In this document: positions 16,302 to 16,810 of the stretch, in pieces
How positions within the stretch are numbered: the stretch's first letter is position 1
Layout of the letters: each line of letters starts with the position of its first letter
NCBI GenBank assembly: GCA_018712125.1
Contig: DVHM01000154.1
Coordinates: 1 to 16,810 of the forward strand
Direction: 5' to 3'
DNA length: 16,810 bases
Source: Pullilachnospira_A gallistercoris
GTDB lineage: Bacteria > Bacillota > Clostridia > Lachnospirales > Lachnospiraceae
Made by a program: the position numbers and the translations under genes
Notes under the pieces: generated by a model
Database searches by the model: none
What the model saw: the letters and a program-made list of their open reading frames with translations, nothing else
What the model was told of the DNA's origin: nothing

Positions 16302-16330
16302 TTGACACTTCTACTTCACGGATTTATAAA
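16302..16330 (+). promoter_or_regulatory. Strong promoter of the insertion sequence
   Basis: A perfect TTGACA at 16302-16307, a 17-base spacer and TATAAA at 16325-16330. Transcription would begin near 16337, only about 7 bases before ATG 16344 but 20 bases before ATG 16357. This favours the latter as the natural start of orfA. Confidence 0.75.
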
Positions 16331-16343
16331 AAAAGAAGTGAAA

Positions 16344-16688
16344 ATGGAGGTCAAAAATGGCACAAAAAAAGTTTATGACAATGAGTTCAAGATTCAGGCA
16401 GTAAAGCTGGGTAGAGAGATTGGTTTCAGCAAGGCTGCAAAAGAGTTAGGAGTCAACATCGACACGCTCTACGGATGGAATAAACGCGCCAAAGACGCCA
16501 GATTGGATCTGGGGCCAGGGACACAGACACCAGATACAGCCATGAGCCTTACAGAAGAGGTGCAGAAACTCAGACAGCAAAACAGAGAGCAGGCAAAAGA
16601 GATCGCCCGCTTAAAAGAGGAAAATGAGTTTCTTGCAGAGGCAAGCGCTTTTTTCGCAGCGAGCCGTCGGAAGTCAGCAAAACACTAA
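16344..16688 (+). CDS. IS3-family transposase OrfA (helix-turn-helix protein), start frame disturbed
   Basis: About 114 residues with the IS3 OrfA helix-turn-helix (YDNEFKIQAVKLGREIGFSK, then KELGVNIDTLYGWNKRAK) followed by a leucine-zipper coiled coil (VQKLRQQNREQAKEIARLKE) and the usual ending FLAEASAFFAASRRKSAK. The best start signal, GGAGG at 16346-16350 and ATG at 16357, reads MAQKK and then leaves the frame, because the A run at 16364-16370 has 7 A; with 8 A the protein would be MAQKKVYDNEF, the common form. The only in-frame ATG, 16344, has a weak site and sits almost on the predicted transcription start. The gene may therefore be damaged, expressed by slippage, or affected by a base-calling error. 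Confidence 0.8.
   Translation: MEVKNGTKKVYDNEFKIQAVKLGREIGFSKAAKELGVNIDTLYGWNKRAKDARLDLGPGTQTPDTAMSLTEEVQKLRQQNREQAKEIARLKEENEFLAEASAFFAASRRKSAKH
16649..16655 (+). promoter_or_regulatory. Candidate -1 programmed frameshift site (T TTT TTC)
   Basis: In the OrfA frame the codons GCT TTT TTC form the slippery heptamer T TTT TTC. A -1 shift here enters the OrfB frame, which is open from 16649 through 16691 without a stop, so an OrfAB fusion transposase would result, as in other IS3-family elements. Confidence 0.5.
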
Positions 16689-16690
16689 GG

Positions 16691-16810
16691 ATGAAAGTTA
16701 TCGACATCAAGACAGAAGGCGGCATGGTCAAGGGAAAGATCGCTTTTTATTGTGATGCCCTCGGTGTGACAAGACAAGGATTTTACTGGTATCTGAAACA
16801 TAAGGATATG
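16691..16810 (+). CDS. IS3-family transposase OrfB, 5' part only
   Basis: From ATG 16691 the frame reads MKVIDIKTEGG, then KIAFYCDALGVTRQGFYWYL and KHKDM to the window edge. This is the N-terminal helical region of an IS3-type OrfB, in front of the DDE integrase core, which lies outside. It starts 2 bases after the OrfA stop in the -1 frame. The frame is open upstream to 16649, so production as an OrfAB fusion is likely. Confidence 0.8.
   Translation, partial: MKVIDIKTEGGMVKGKIAFYCDALGVTRQGFYWYLKHKDM

Larger units (their letters stand above)
16302..16810 (+). mobile_element. IS3-family insertion sequence, left part, runs off the window
   Basis: OrfA and the beginning of OrfB of an IS3-family (orfA/orfB, DDE) transposase follow a strong promoter. 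The exact left inverted repeat cannot be fixed because the right end lies outside the window; it should lie in 16200-16302. The 168 bases between rhamnosidase 2 and the promoter are AT-rich and hold no gene and no clear T-tailed hairpin. Confidence 0.85.

Overview
The window looks like a piece of a Gram-positive gut anaerobe of the Clostridia, most likely Lachnospiraceae. Evidence is the strong GGAGG ribosome binding sites, the mix of cytoplasmic glycoside hydrolases with a cation symporter, an AgrA/AgrC-type two-component remnant and an IS3-family element. No rRNA, tRNA or CRISPR array is visible. Species assignment is inference from protein style, not from a search.

Layout: (1) 1-2513 holds the 3' part of an RpiR-family regulator gene, then a GH35-like/DUF5597 glycosidase gene with its own promoter region and a clear terminator. 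(2) 2514-3955 holds a convergent minus-strand pyrophosphate-type phosphofructokinase gene, whose 3' end runs into a 33-bp tandem repeat and a second terminator. (3) 4172-5876 is a decayed zone: a LytTR response regulator broken by an internal deletion plus frameshift, a truncated AgrC-like sensor, and then three butt-joined gene scraps in mixed orientation (Fic-like, phage terminase large subunit, ABC ATPase tail). (4) 5877-16133 is the centrepiece: a minus-strand AraC-family regulator divergent from a compact plus-strand operon of esterase 1, GPH/MFS symporter, GH78 alpha-L-rhamnosidase 1, esterase 2 and GH78 alpha-L-rhamnosidase 2. (5) 16302-16810 is the left part of an IS3-family insertion sequence that leaves the window.

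Working model: the AraC-family protein senses a rhamnoside-derived signal and activates the operon. The symporter imports a small rhamnose-containing glycoside, the two alpha/beta hydrolases remove ester groups, and the two GH78 enzymes release rhamnose. The esterase-rhamnosidase pair occurs twice with divergence: one esterase is soluble, the other has an N-terminal membrane anchor, and the rhamnosidases differ in the active-site loop and C-terminus. This doubled module is the best candidate for an undescribed system, directed at acylated rhamnosides. No rhamnose catabolic genes (rhaA, rhaB, rhaD) are present in the window.

Three start-codon or frame anomalies deserve attention: a likely ACG start for esterase 1, a TTG start for esterase 2, and a 7-A tract that puts the natural start of the IS orfA out of frame.
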